Assembly (NCBI GenBank): GCA_017465825.1
Contig: JAFTVI010000035.1
Coordinates: 1 to 64,000, forward strand
Reading direction: 5' to 3'
Source of the DNA: Clostridia bacterium
GTDB lineage: Bacteria > Bacillota > Clostridia > Oscillospirales > Acutalibacteraceae
DNA length: 64,000 nt
Position numbers and translations under genes: made by a program. Shown here in pieces: positions 33,921 through 41,030 of the stretch. Numbering within the stretch: position 1 is the stretch's first letter; each line of letters opens with the position of its first letter. Below the pieces are notes generated by a model, which worked only from the letters and a program-made list of their open reading frames with translations, had not been told where the DNA came from and ran no database searches.

Positions 33921-34450
33921 TGACCGATAAGAAAAAAAGATACATAATCTTTATTGCACAGATGGCAGGCGCGGCAATTCTGGCTTTTGCCGACAGATTA
34001 TTCAAAATTGCCGCCGTTACCCATCTTAAAGGCAAGGATGATATTGTTATTATCAAAAATTTTCTTGCCTTGTCATATCAGGAAAATACAGGTGCGGCGT
34101 TCAGCTCATTCTCAGACCATACCGTATTGCTGTCAATTTTTACGTTGATTCTGCTTGTGGCTGGTATAATTTATTTGTTCCTCGGTAAGCTCGAGGGTAA
34201 AATACTGAATATCTGTGCCGTTCTTGTGCTCGGCGGCGGTATAGGTAATCTTATTGACCGCTTTGAACAGGGCTATGTTGTGGATTACATCAAAACGCTG
34301 TTTGTAGATTTTCCTGTTTTCAATTTTGCGGATATGCTTGTAGTGGTTGGTGCATTTACCATTTGCGGAGTGCTGATTTACCAGATCGTTCAGGAAGAAA
34401 AGGCAAGAAAACGGGCAAAGCACGGAGTAAAGCACGATGGAAAATCTTGA
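33920..34450 (+). CDS. lspA: Lipoprotein signal peptidase (signal peptidase II)
   Basis: A 176-residue, four-helix membrane aspartyl protease that removes signal peptides from prolipoproteins. The catalytic pair is D113 in GNLIDRFEQG and D138 in FNFADM; SYQENTGAAFSSF is the conserved box B. The ATG at 33920 overlaps the stop of the DivIVA-like gene by one base. The last 14 bases overlap rluD. The lspA-rluD pair is standard in Firmicutes. Substrates in this window include the lipoproteins at 51110 and 59939. Confidence 0.95.
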   Translation: MTDKKKRYIIFIAQMAGAAILAFADRLFKIAAVTHLKGKDDIVIIKNFLALSYQENTGAAFSSFSDHTVLLSIFTLILLVAGIIYLFLGKLEGKILNICAVLVLGGGIGNLIDRFEQGYVVDYIKTLFVDFPVFNFADMLVVVGAFTICGVLIYQIVQEEKARKRAKHGVKHDGKS

Positions 34451-35351
34451 ATTTGCCGTAAGTGCCGATAACGGCGGCGCACGGCTCGATAAATTCATTG
34501 CCGATAATTCTGATTTGTCCCGCAGTGCCGTAACAAAGCTGATTGAGGACGGCAAGGTTACCGTAAACGGAAAAACCGCATCAAAAAGCATCAAGCTGAA
34601 AAACGGAGATACTATAACGGCTGAAGTGCCCGAGGCAGAAGTTCTCAATGTTGAACCGCAGAATATCCCGATTGAAATTGTCTATGAGGATTCGGATCTG
34701 CTTGTCGTAAATAAGCCAAAGGGTATGGTTGTGCACCCTGCCCCCGGCAATTATGACGGCACCCTTGTGAATGCGCTTTTGTATCATTGCGGTGACTCCC
34801 TTTCAGGCATTAACGGTGTTATCCGCCCCGGAATCGTTCACAGAATAGATAAAGATACAAGCGGATTGCTTATTGTTGCAAAAAACGATACGGCGCACGC
34901 TTCTCTTGCTTTGCAGATACAGGAACATTCCTTTAAACGCGAGTATGAAGCAGTTGTAATCGGAAATTTTAAAGAGGATGAGGGTACGATAAATCTGCCC
35001 TTGGGAAGAAGTCCTCACGACAGAAAAAAACAGGCAGTCAACGGATTAAATCCCCGAAATGCCGTTACTCATTACCGCGTGCTGGAGCGTTATAAAGGCT
35101 TCGGGCATTGTAAATTTATACTTGAAACAGGCAGAACACATCAGATCCGTGTGCATTGCGCCGCTATGGGACATCCTGTTGCAGGCGACTCTGTTTACGG
35201 TGATGCGAAACATACCTATGGCTTGCAGGGACAGTGCCTTCACGCAAGAGTTATAGGCTTCGTTCATCCCACAAGCGGAGAGTATATGGAGTTTACATCA
35301 GACTTGCCGGAGTATTTTACTGAGTTTTTAGAAAAGATTGATAAACAATAA
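34437..35351 (+). CDS. RluA/RluD-family 23S rRNA pseudouridine synthase
   Basis: A 304-residue pseudouridine synthase. An S4 RNA-binding domain (ARLDKFIADNSDLSRSAVTK) precedes the catalytic domain with HRIDKDTSGLLIVAKND (catalytic Asp), KPKGMVVHP and ETGRTHQIRVH. It probably modifies 23S rRNA (RluD group; YlyB in Bacillus). Start at 34437 inside the end of lspA. The last codons AAA CAA TAA come from repeat R8, so the end of the protein may have been altered by it. Confidence 0.92.
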   Translation: MENLEFAVSADNGGARLDKFIADNSDLSRSAVTKLIEDGKVTVNGKTASKSIKLKNGDTITAEVPEAEVLNVEPQNIPIEIVYEDSDLLVVNKPKGMVVHPAPGNYDGTLVNALLYHCGDSLSGINGVIRPGIVHRIDKDTSGLLIVAKNDTAHASLALQIQEHSFKREYEAVVIGNFKEDEGTINLPLGRSPHDRKKQAVNGLNPRNAVTHYRVLERYKGFGHCKFILETGRTHQIRVHCAAMGHPVAGDSVYGDAKHTYGLQGQCLHARVIGFVHPTSGEYMEFTSDLPEYFTEFLEKIDKQ

Positions 35352-35440
35352 TTTAATGTACAATTAACGGATAATATATAAATCGAAAGGGCGGAGCCCT
35401 TTCCTCTATTGTACATTATACATTGTACATTGTTAATTTA
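35345..35440. repeat. Mosaic repeat element R8 (TGTACAAT type)
   Basis: ACAATAATTTAATGTACAAT at the rluD stop, AAAGGGCGGAGCCCTTT in the middle and ATTGTACATTATACATTG on the right. A shorter sister of R7; the two share most of their central 40 bp. Confidence 0.8.
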
Positions 35441-35450
35441 CGTTAATGAT

Positions 35451-36290
35451 ATGGAAATATTGATTTTAATTACAGTCGCTGTTTGCATCTTCGGGTTATC
35501 TGCCTGTGCAATCAGCGAAAAAGCACTCAAAACAACTGAATATACTTTAAAATCGCAGACATCTGCGCCTATTACCGTTGCGGTTGTGTCCGATTTGCAT
35601 TTTTCACGATTCGGCAAGGATAATAAAAGGCTTGTTGATGCTGTAAAAAAAATGAATCCCGATGCAATCTTGCTTGCAGGTGATTTTTTTGATTATCATC
35701 ACCAAAAGAGCAATAAGGATGCCGTCGTTGCAACGATGAAAGCTTTTTGCAAAATTGCTCCCACATATATGTGCCCCGGCAATCACGATATGCGCTACAA
35801 TGTGCTGACAGGCGAAAACTGCCTTGATTATGCGAGGAATTCAGGCGTAAAGGTGCTTGACGGCGAATATGCCGATACCGTGATAAACGGGCAGAATGTC
35901 CGCATAGGCGGTATATTTGATTACAGTGTTTATGCAGAGGATTACGGTGAGCGTTGGAACAAGTCCGATGTTTACGCGTATTTAAAGAATTTTGAACAGA
36001 CCGATGCATTGAAACTGCTTTTGATGCACCGACCAAATACTTTTATATATACCGACGACGAGTGGAATATCGACGCTGTTTTCTGCGGTCACGATCACGG
36101 CGGAATATGGCGCTTGCCTTTCATCGGCGGTGTTTATGCCCCCGAACAGGGATTCTTTCCCGAATACGATAAGGGCGAATATAACTTCGGCAAAATGAAG
36201 ATGTTTCTTTGTGCGGGACTTGAGGGCTATTACTGGGTTCCCAGAGTTTTCAACCGTGCAGAAATATTAAAAATATCAATAAATGAATAA
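35451..36290 (+). CDS. Membrane-anchored metallophosphoesterase (YkuE-like)
   Basis: A 279-residue calcineurin-like phosphoesterase. One N-terminal membrane helix (ILILITVAVCIFGLSACAI) is followed by the metal motifs VVSDLHFSRFG, LLAGDFFDY, CPGNHDMR, LLMHRPN and FCGHDHGG. YkuE-like members act at the membrane on phosphodiester or pyrophosphate bonds; the substrate is unknown. Start at 35451 has no good ribosome-binding site, perhaps because R8 inserted just upstream. TTGTACATTGTACATTG follows its stop, so the gene is bracketed by TGTACAAT-type repeats. Confidence 0.82.
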   Translation: MEILILITVAVCIFGLSACAISEKALKTTEYTLKSQTSAPITVAVVSDLHFSRFGKDNKRLVDAVKKMNPDAILLAGDFFDYHHQKSNKDAVVATMKAFCKIAPTYMCPGNHDMRYNVLTGENCLDYARNSGVKVLDGEYADTVINGQNVRIGGIFDYSVYAEDYGERWNKSDVYAYLKNFEQTDALKLLLMHRPNTFIYTDDEWNIDAVFCGHDHGGIWRLPFIGGVYAPEQGFFPEYDKGEYNFGKMKMFLCAGLEGYYWVPRVFNRAEILKISINE

Positions 36291-36324
36291 TTGTACATTG
36301 TACATTGAATATAGGAGTGGTGTT

Positions 36325-37167
36325 ATGGACTCAATGTTAAAAAAACAGCTTCTTCTTGATTGTGTCAGCATACGCAAAGGCATTATTGAGGGAACATTCA
36401 ATGCAAAATCCGGTCATCCCGGCGGTTCACTTTCAATTGCAGAGATTCTGGCTTATCTTTACAGAGTTGAAATGAACGTTGACCCCAAGGATTCCAAAAA
36501 AGCAGACAGGGACAGACTTGTTCTTTCAAAGGGACACGCCGCACCTGCACTTTATGCGGCTCTTGCAAATGCAGGCTTTTTCCCTGTTGAGGATTTAAAA
36601 ACTCTCAGAAAGAGTGATTCCTATTTACAGGGACATCCCAATATGAATTATGTTCCCGGTGTTGATATGAGCACAGGCTCTCTCGGTCAGGGCATTTCCG
36701 CCGCAGTAGGTATGGCTCTCGGCTCAAAATTCGGCGGCGATACATTCAGAGTTTACACAATCCTCGGCGACGGCGAGCTTGGCGAAGGTCAGGTATGGGA
36801 GGCAGCAATGTTTGCCTCTGCAAAGAAGCTTGATAATCTTTGCGTAATCGTTGATAACAACAATCTTCAGATTGACGGTACAATCGAAGAAGTTAATTCA
36901 CCCTATCCCATCGGTGAAAAGTTTGTTGCCTTCGGCTTTAATGTAATTGAAATTGACGGCAATGACCTTGAACAGGTTGCATCTGCATTTGAACAGGCAA
37001 AGACCGTTAAGGGCAAGCCTACTGCAATCGTTGCAAAGACTGTTAAGGGCAAAGGCGTATCATTTATGGAAAATCAGGTTTCCTGGCACGGCTCGGCACC
37101 CAATGCGGAGCAGTATGAAATCGCTATGGCTGAGCTTGACAAGGCTCAGGCTGAATTGGAGGGCTGA
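36325..37167 (+). CDS. Transketolase, N-terminal subunit
   Basis: A 280-residue thiamine-diphosphate half of a split transketolase. FNAKSGHPGGSLS and KGHAAPALYAAL bind the substrate and cofactor, and ILGDGELGEGQVWEA with DNNN is the ThDP motif GDGX(n)N. With the next gene it forms the full enzyme of the non-oxidative pentose phosphate pathway. Start at 36325 behind AGGAGTGG. Split transketolases are common in anaerobic Firmicutes and archaea. Confidence 0.93.
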   Translation: MDSMLKKQLLLDCVSIRKGIIEGTFNAKSGHPGGSLSIAEILAYLYRVEMNVDPKDSKKADRDRLVLSKGHAAPALYAALANAGFFPVEDLKTLRKSDSYLQGHPNMNYVPGVDMSTGSLGQGISAAVGMALGSKFGGDTFRVYTILGDGELGEGQVWEAAMFASAKKLDNLCVIVDNNNLQIDGTIEEVNSPYPIGEKFVAFGFNVIEIDGNDLEQVASAFEQAKTVKGKPTAIVAKTVKGKGVSFMENQVSWHGSAPNAEQYEIAMAELDKAQAELEG

Positions 37168-37170
37168 GAA

Positions 37171-38118
37171 ATGGCAGATGTAATTAAAACCGCAACAAGA
37201 GATGCCTACGGTAAGGCTCTCGTTGAGCTTGGTGAAAAGAACGACAAGGTTATTGTTTTTGATGCAGACCTTGCCGCCGCTACAAAAACAGGAATGTTCA
37301 AAAAGGCATTCCCCGAAAGATTTATCGACTGCGGTATTGCAGAGGGTAATATGATGGGTGTTGCCGCAGGTATGGCAACGGCAGGATATACCGTTTTTGC
37401 ATCATCCTTTGCGATGTTTGCCGCAGGCAGAGCCTTTGAACAGGTAAGAAATACAATAGGATATCCACATATCAACGTTAAAATCGGCGCAACACACGCA
37501 GGTATCTCTGTAGGTGAGGACGGCGCAAGCCATCAGTGCTGTGAGGATATTGCTCTTATGAGAACTATCCCCGGTATGACAATCATTAACCCTGCTGACG
37601 ATGTTGAGGCAAGACTTGCCGTTCTTGCGGCGGCAGAAATGGACGGCCCTGTTTATATGCGATTCGGCAGACTTGCAGTGCCCAGAGTTTTTGACGAAAA
37701 CTATAAGTTTGAAATCGGCAAGGGTGTTTACCTCAAAGAGGGTAAGGATGTTACGATTATTGCAACTGGACTTCTTGTTGAAAGAGCTTTACAGGCGGCA
37801 GAAATGCTCAAGGCTGAGGGTATTGACGCGGCGGTTATCAATATGGCTACAATCAAACCTATTGACCGTGACATTATCATTGACGCGGCTAAAAAGACAG
37901 GCGCAATCGTAACCGCTGAGGAGCATAACGTTATAGGCGGTCTGGGCTCGGCAGTTGCAGAGGTTATCTGCGAAACAACACCCGTTCCCGTAATGCGCGT
38001 TGGCGTTGAGGATACCTTCGGCAAGTCAGGTCCCGCACTCGAACTGCTTGAAATTTACGGCCTTAACGCACAGAATATCTGCGCAAAAGCAAAAGCAGCA
38101 ATAAATGCAAAACAATAA
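37171..38118 (+). CDS. Transketolase, C-terminal subunit
   Basis: A 315-residue pyrimidine-binding and C-terminal half of the split transketolase. DCGIAEGNMMGVAAGMA contains the catalytic Glu that activates ThDP; SVGEDGASHQCCEDIALMR and PADDVEARLAV are conserved; the last domain is the transketolase C-terminal fold (TAEEHNVIGGLGSAVAE). It starts 3 nt after its partner. The stop codon is part of repeat R9 (AAA CAA TAA). Confidence 0.93.
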   Translation: MADVIKTATRDAYGKALVELGEKNDKVIVFDADLAAATKTGMFKKAFPERFIDCGIAEGNMMGVAAGMATAGYTVFASSFAMFAAGRAFEQVRNTIGYPHINVKIGATHAGISVGEDGASHQCCEDIALMRTIPGMTIINPADDVEARLAVLAAAEMDGPVYMRFGRLAVPRVFDENYKFEIGKGVYLKEGKDVTIIATGLLVERALQAAEMLKAEGIDAAVINMATIKPIDRDIIIDAAKKTGAIVTAEEHNVIGGLGSAVAEVICETTPVPVMRVGVEDTFGKSGPALELLEIYGLNAQNICAKAKAAINAKQ

Positions 38119-38276
38119 TTTATCGTACCGCTAAATTATTGTAGTTAGGAGTTAGGAGTGATGAGTTAGGAGTTAAGGAAGCCGCAAAGCGGCTTAGATT
38201 CAAATGGTTCAAAAGGCGGAGCCTTTTCCATCATTCCTCACTTCTCACTCCTCACTACTAACTGATAAATTATTGT
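38112..38276. repeat. Mosaic repeat element R9
   Basis: Opens with ACAATAATTTA...TAAATTATTGT (38112-38142) at the transketolase stop, ends GATAAATTATTGT at 38276. Inside are AGTTAGGAGT direct repeats on the left answered by ACTCCTCACT on the right, plus AAGCCGCAAAGCGGCTT and AAAAGGCGGAGCCTTTT palindromes. Confidence 0.82.
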
Positions 38277-38292
38277 TTAAAAGGAGTTTATT

Positions 38293-39111
38293 ATGTCAAA
38301 AGTTTCAGACGCAAAATTTTTTAATGAATTTATAGATATGGTTGACCTTTGCTGTTCACTCGGTTGGAATGAGCGCAACGGCGGAAATATGTCATATCGC
38401 ATCAGCGAAGAAGATATTGCACAAATTAAAGATGAGTTTTCTTATGATAAAGATTGGGCGGAAATCGGCGTTACTGTTGAAAATCTTGCAAATGAGTATT
38501 TTCTTGTAACAGGCAGCGGCAAGTATTTCCGTTACACAAAGGCTGACCCCGAAAACAGCGTTTGCATTGCTCTTATCGACGAAACAGGCACGAAGTATAA
38601 AATTGTATGGGGACTTGTTTCCGGCGGCAGACCCACAAGTGAATTCCCCACACATCTTCTCAACCACAGCGTTAAAAAGGATATAACCGACGGCAAGCAC
38701 AGACTTGTTATGCACGTACATCCCGTTAACACTATCGCTCTTACATTTGTTCTTCCTCAGAATGATAAGGACTTTACCCGTGAGATATGGGATATGATGC
38801 CTGAGTGTGCAGTCGTATTCCCTCGCGGTATCGGTATTCTTCCTCTTATGCTTACAGGCAGTATTGATATTGCAAAGGCAACCGCTGAGAAGTTTAAGAC
38901 ATATGATGTTGTTGTATGGTCAATGCACGGTATTTTCAGCTCGGGTGAGGACTTCAAGTCTGTATTCGGTATAATCGAAACTGTAGAAAAGGCTGCTGAA
39001 ATCCTTGTCAAGGTAATTTCTATGGGTGGTAAGAAAATCCGCCCCACAGCAGAGCAGATTGTAGAAGTTTGTGAAGAATACAATCTGGATATCAACAAAT
39101 CTTTGCTTTAA
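38293..39111 (+). CDS. rhaD: Rhamnulose-1-phosphate aldolase (class II aldolase)
   Basis: A 272-residue zinc-dependent class II aldolase closest to RhaD, which splits L-rhamnulose 1-phosphate into dihydroxyacetone phosphate and L-lactaldehyde. Zinc ligands are the two His in VMHVHPVN and one in WSMHGIF; the catalytic Glu is in PTSEFPTHLLNH. NERNGGNMSYR and LVTGSGKYFR bind phosphate. Length fits RhaD. No other rhamnose gene is nearby, so the substrate is inferred from family likeness only. Start behind AAAAGGAGTTTATT. Confidence 0.85.
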   Translation: MSKVSDAKFFNEFIDMVDLCCSLGWNERNGGNMSYRISEEDIAQIKDEFSYDKDWAEIGVTVENLANEYFLVTGSGKYFRYTKADPENSVCIALIDETGTKYKIVWGLVSGGRPTSEFPTHLLNHSVKKDITDGKHRLVMHVHPVNTIALTFVLPQNDKDFTREIWDMMPECAVVFPRGIGILPLMLTGSIDIAKATAEKFKTYDVVVWSMHGIFSSGEDFKSVFGIIETVEKAAEILVKVISMGGKKIRPTAEQIVEVCEEYNLDINKSLL

Positions 39112-39145
39112 TTTGAAAAATAATGAAAAAATATACAAAATGGTC

Positions 39146-39174
39146 TTGTTATTTTTGAAATAATATGTTAAAAT
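39146..39174 (+). promoter_or_regulatory. Promoter of the zinc-ribbon membrane protein gene
   Basis: TTGTTA (39146-39151), 17-nt spacer, TAAAAT (39169-39174). Confidence 0.55.
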
Positions 39175-39211
39175 CATTAAAGAACTATATTTTTTGAATG
39201 GGTGAGGAATT

Positions 39212-40003
39212 ATGGCATCATTTTGCCCTAAGTGCAGTTATAAACTTTCATTGGTAGATACTAAGCCTGAGTGTCCGGTTTGCGGCGTTAATCTGGTTTA
39301 TTACGGAATGGAGGAAACCCTCAAGCAGGAAGCTGACAGAGCTGAGTTTGAGCACGCTTGTTTGCAGCCTAAGTTCGACAGACTTAAGGCGGGAACAATC
39401 GGCTCACCTCTTGCAATTGTCAGACTTGTTATCTCTTTGCTTCCGTTGGTTGCAACACTTCTTCCTATGGGTAAGGTTGTTGTTGACCTTCCGTATTATG
39501 CAGAAACAATCAGCGTAAACCTTGTATCGGTTATTACAAAGGTATTTATGAATCTTGATACTGACCAGCTGTTCGGTGTTCTCGGTTCTGATGTTGCAGG
39601 CACGGCATACATATTCTACCTTGTTGCACTTCTCGGTCTTGTTGTTGCACTGATTGTTGCTATTGTCAATATCGTAAACCTTATGTTTGCTTGCGGCAAA
39701 AAAGGCATCAAACGCAATATCACAACCGCTGTTGTAGGTATCGTATTTACAGTTATAGCACAGGTTGGTATGATTGCCTGGGTTTCAATGATGAATGCCA
39801 CTGTTCCTGAGATTTTCTCCGCTACAGTTAATCCTCTCGGCGCAATCGGTATTATCCTTGCTTTTGTTGCTGAGATTGTTATCAACGTTATTTATAAGAA
39901 AAAGGATATCAAGGTTAAGTACAAAGACCTTACAGAGTTCCTTCTTCCTTACGACGAAAGAGAAAAGTACAGAGAAGAAAAGAAAGCCGCTGGAAAGGCT
40001 TGA
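39212..40003 (+). CDS. Zinc-ribbon membrane protein
   Basis: A 263-residue protein with an N-terminal zinc ribbon (CPKC near residue 5, CPVC near 21) and about four membrane helices (around 68-85, 128-152, 165-185, 205-228), ending in a Lys/Glu-rich cytosolic tail. No family-specific function is recognised; such zinc-ribbon membrane proteins are common in Clostridia. Own promoter and a small terminator hairpin at 40023. Confidence 0.7.
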   Translation: MASFCPKCSYKLSLVDTKPECPVCGVNLVYYGMEETLKQEADRAEFEHACLQPKFDRLKAGTIGSPLAIVRLVISLLPLVATLLPMGKVVVDLPYYAETISVNLVSVITKVFMNLDTDQLFGVLGSDVAGTAYIFYLVALLGLVVALIVAIVNIVNLMFACGKKGIKRNITTAVVGIVFTVIAQVGMIAWVSMMNATVPEIFSATVNPLGAIGIILAFVAEIVINVIYKKKDIKVKYKDLTEFLLPYDEREKYREEKKAAGKA

Positions 40004-40022
40004 TGTAATTAAATAAAAATGG

Positions 40023-40050
40023 CACTCTCTACGGAGAGTGTCTTAATTTT
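40023..40050 (+). terminator. Probable terminator
   Basis: 7-bp stem CACTCTC/GAGAGTG with a TACG loop, followed by the weak T-rich tail TCTTAATTTTT. Confidence 0.55.
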
Positions 40051-40078
40051 TGCTTTTGAGCCTGAATAAGATGTGTAA

Positions 40079-40292
40079 ACAATAATTTAGTGATATGTTG
40101 CTGACGCAACGCGATATGTTAACAACGCGATATATTTGTCGCTTTGCTCAAATGCGATATGATATAAATCCGCGTGCCTACAGGCACATATCGCATACGA
40201 ATGTATATATCGCACCGTCAGGTATATCGCAAATCCGTTTACGGATTTATATCGCTACAATAATTTATCGGCAGATGCCGATAAATTATTGT
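40079..40292. repeat. Mosaic repeat element R10
   Basis: Opens ACAATAATTTAG at 40079 and closes with the full hairpin ACAATAATTTATCGGC and its complement (to 40292). Inner palindromes (TTGCTGACGCAA, ATCCGTTTACGGAT, GTGCCTACAGGCAC) are separated by GATATG on the left and CATATCGC or TATATCGC on the right. The right end touches the stop codon of the minus-strand 49-codon gene. This fills the 289-nt gap after 40003. Confidence 0.82.
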
Positions 40293-40442
40293 TCACCCGT
40301 CTGTTTCGCAATCTGATGGGGGTAATTTATTTTGAATCGCGTGAAAAATTCCTGCGGCGAAATATTCCTTTTTCACTGCTGAGATATATCTTAAAACATA
40401 ATGCCGATATTCCTTGAATTCCTCGGTTTGTTTTTCATCCAT
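40293..40442 (-). CDS. Small hypothetical protein (49 aa), second gene of the RNA-A leader operon
   Basis: A 49-residue ORF starting MDEKQTEEFKEYRHYVL and ending DCETDG. Its ATG (40442) overlaps the end of the preceding small gene in the form ATGGATGA, so the two look coupled. Mostly helical and charged, no membrane segment. I recognise no family. Its TGA is immediately followed by ACAATAATTTA of repeat R10, the same arrangement seen at several certain genes, which supports it being real. Confidence 0.5.
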   Translation of the reverse strand: MDEKQTEEFKEYRHYVLRYISAVKKEYFAAGIFHAIQNKLPPSDCETDG

Positions 40443-40578
40443 ATTCTCTCTGTACTTCACTTAAAAGAAAATCTGCAGCATATGTATTTTTATCGTTGAA
40501 TTTATATTTACTGTTAACAAGGCTTAATTCATATTCTTCCAACGCATCCAGTATGTATTTCTCTGATATTTCTTTCAT
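40435..40578 (-). CDS. Small hypothetical protein (47 aa) behind structured RNA A
   Basis: A 47-residue ORF beginning MKEISEKYILDALEEYELSL and ending LLSEVQREYG. A strong GGAGGAAG lies 7 nt before the ATG at 40578, directly after the T-run of the attenuator-like terminator at 40593-40626. Charged, helical, with no membrane segment or Cys. Unknown family. A longer reading to 40677 would start within the RNA leader and has no ribosome-binding site. Confidence 0.6.
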   Translation of the reverse strand: MKEISEKYILDALEEYELSLVNSKYKFNDKNTYAADFLLSEVQREYG

Positions 40579-40592
40579 TTTATTTCTTCCTC

Positions 40593-40764
40593 CAAAAATA
40601 AAAAATGCGCAGCCGAAGCCACGCATCGAAAAATACATTGCTCCTTTTGTCGCCAAACAAAATCTACATTCACTCATAAGGTATATGCAAATCAGAGCAT
40701 CAGTATTTTTACCGAAATAAAAATACTGATACTTCGCAGTTGATAAAATTTAATTTTGTTTGGC
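40593..40764 (-). ncRNA. Structured RNA leader A (candidate attenuator/riboswitch)
   Basis: Read on the minus strand from the predicted +1. The 5' arm GCCAAACAAAAT (40753-40764) pairs perfectly with ATTTTGTTTGGC (40652-40663) to close the structure. Inside is a perfect 13-bp hairpin with arms ATCAGTATTTTTA and TAAAAATACTGAT (40699-40730) whose apical part reads TTTCGGTAAAA. A linker then leads to a terminator, stem ATGCGTGGC/GCTGCGCAT with TTCG loop (40605-40626) and TTTTTTATTTTT. The next bases are the GGAGG of a small gene. Same layout as RNA B at 47400-47587. Confidence 0.72.
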
Positions 40765-40770
40765 ACGGTT

Positions 40771-40799
40771 AGTATACCACATATTTTGCTTTATTTCAA
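40771..40799 (-). promoter_or_regulatory. Promoter of RNA A
   Basis: Minus strand TTGAAA (40794-40799), 17-nt spacer, TATACT (40771-40776). Six nt separate the -10 box from the first base of the closing helix, exactly as for RNA B. Confidence 0.78.
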
Positions 40800-40808
40800 C
40801 ATATTCAT

Positions 40809-40840
40809 AAAAAAAGACCTGCACGGATAATGTGCAGGTC
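40809..40840 (-). terminator. Intrinsic terminator after the decarboxylase genes
   Basis: Perfect 9-bp stem GACCTGCAC/GTGCAGGTC (40816-40840) with seven T on the minus strand, 20 nt beyond the oadG-like stop. Confidence 0.92.
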
Positions 40841-40859
40841 AGATTTTTATATTGCCATA

Positions 40860-41018
40860 TTACTTGTTCTCGTCTTTTTTCTTTTTTGCTCTGGGTGATG
40901 TGGTGTAGTTGAGTGCCATAACAACAAGAATAATAATTGCGGTAACAATAAATATGCCGAGCATACCCTTGCCCATAATGGGGAGTGATGCAAGTAAATT
41001 TTCAATACTGAATTCCAT
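40860..41018 (-). CDS. Small OadG-like gamma subunit of a sodium pump decarboxylase
   Basis: A 52-residue protein: MEFSIENLLASLPIMGKGML, one membrane helix (about 20-38: IFIVTAIIILVVMALNY) and a Lys-rich tail. Size, single helix and place directly after the beta subunit gene match the gamma (OadG/MmdD-type) subunit of biotin-dependent sodium-translocating decarboxylases. It starts at 41018 with GGAGGTTCT upstream and lies 12 nt after the beta gene. The gene is short enough to be missed by length-based gene finding. Confidence 0.72.
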   Translation of the reverse strand: MEFSIENLLASLPIMGKGMLGIFIVTAIIILVVMALNYTTSPRAKKKKDENK

Positions 41019-41030
41019 AATAGAACCTCC

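Noticed and set aside
40593-40800. Retron (long complementary ends around a hairpin)
   Set aside because: No reverse transcriptase gene is present near either copy, and an intrinsic terminator plus ribosome-binding site follow directly.
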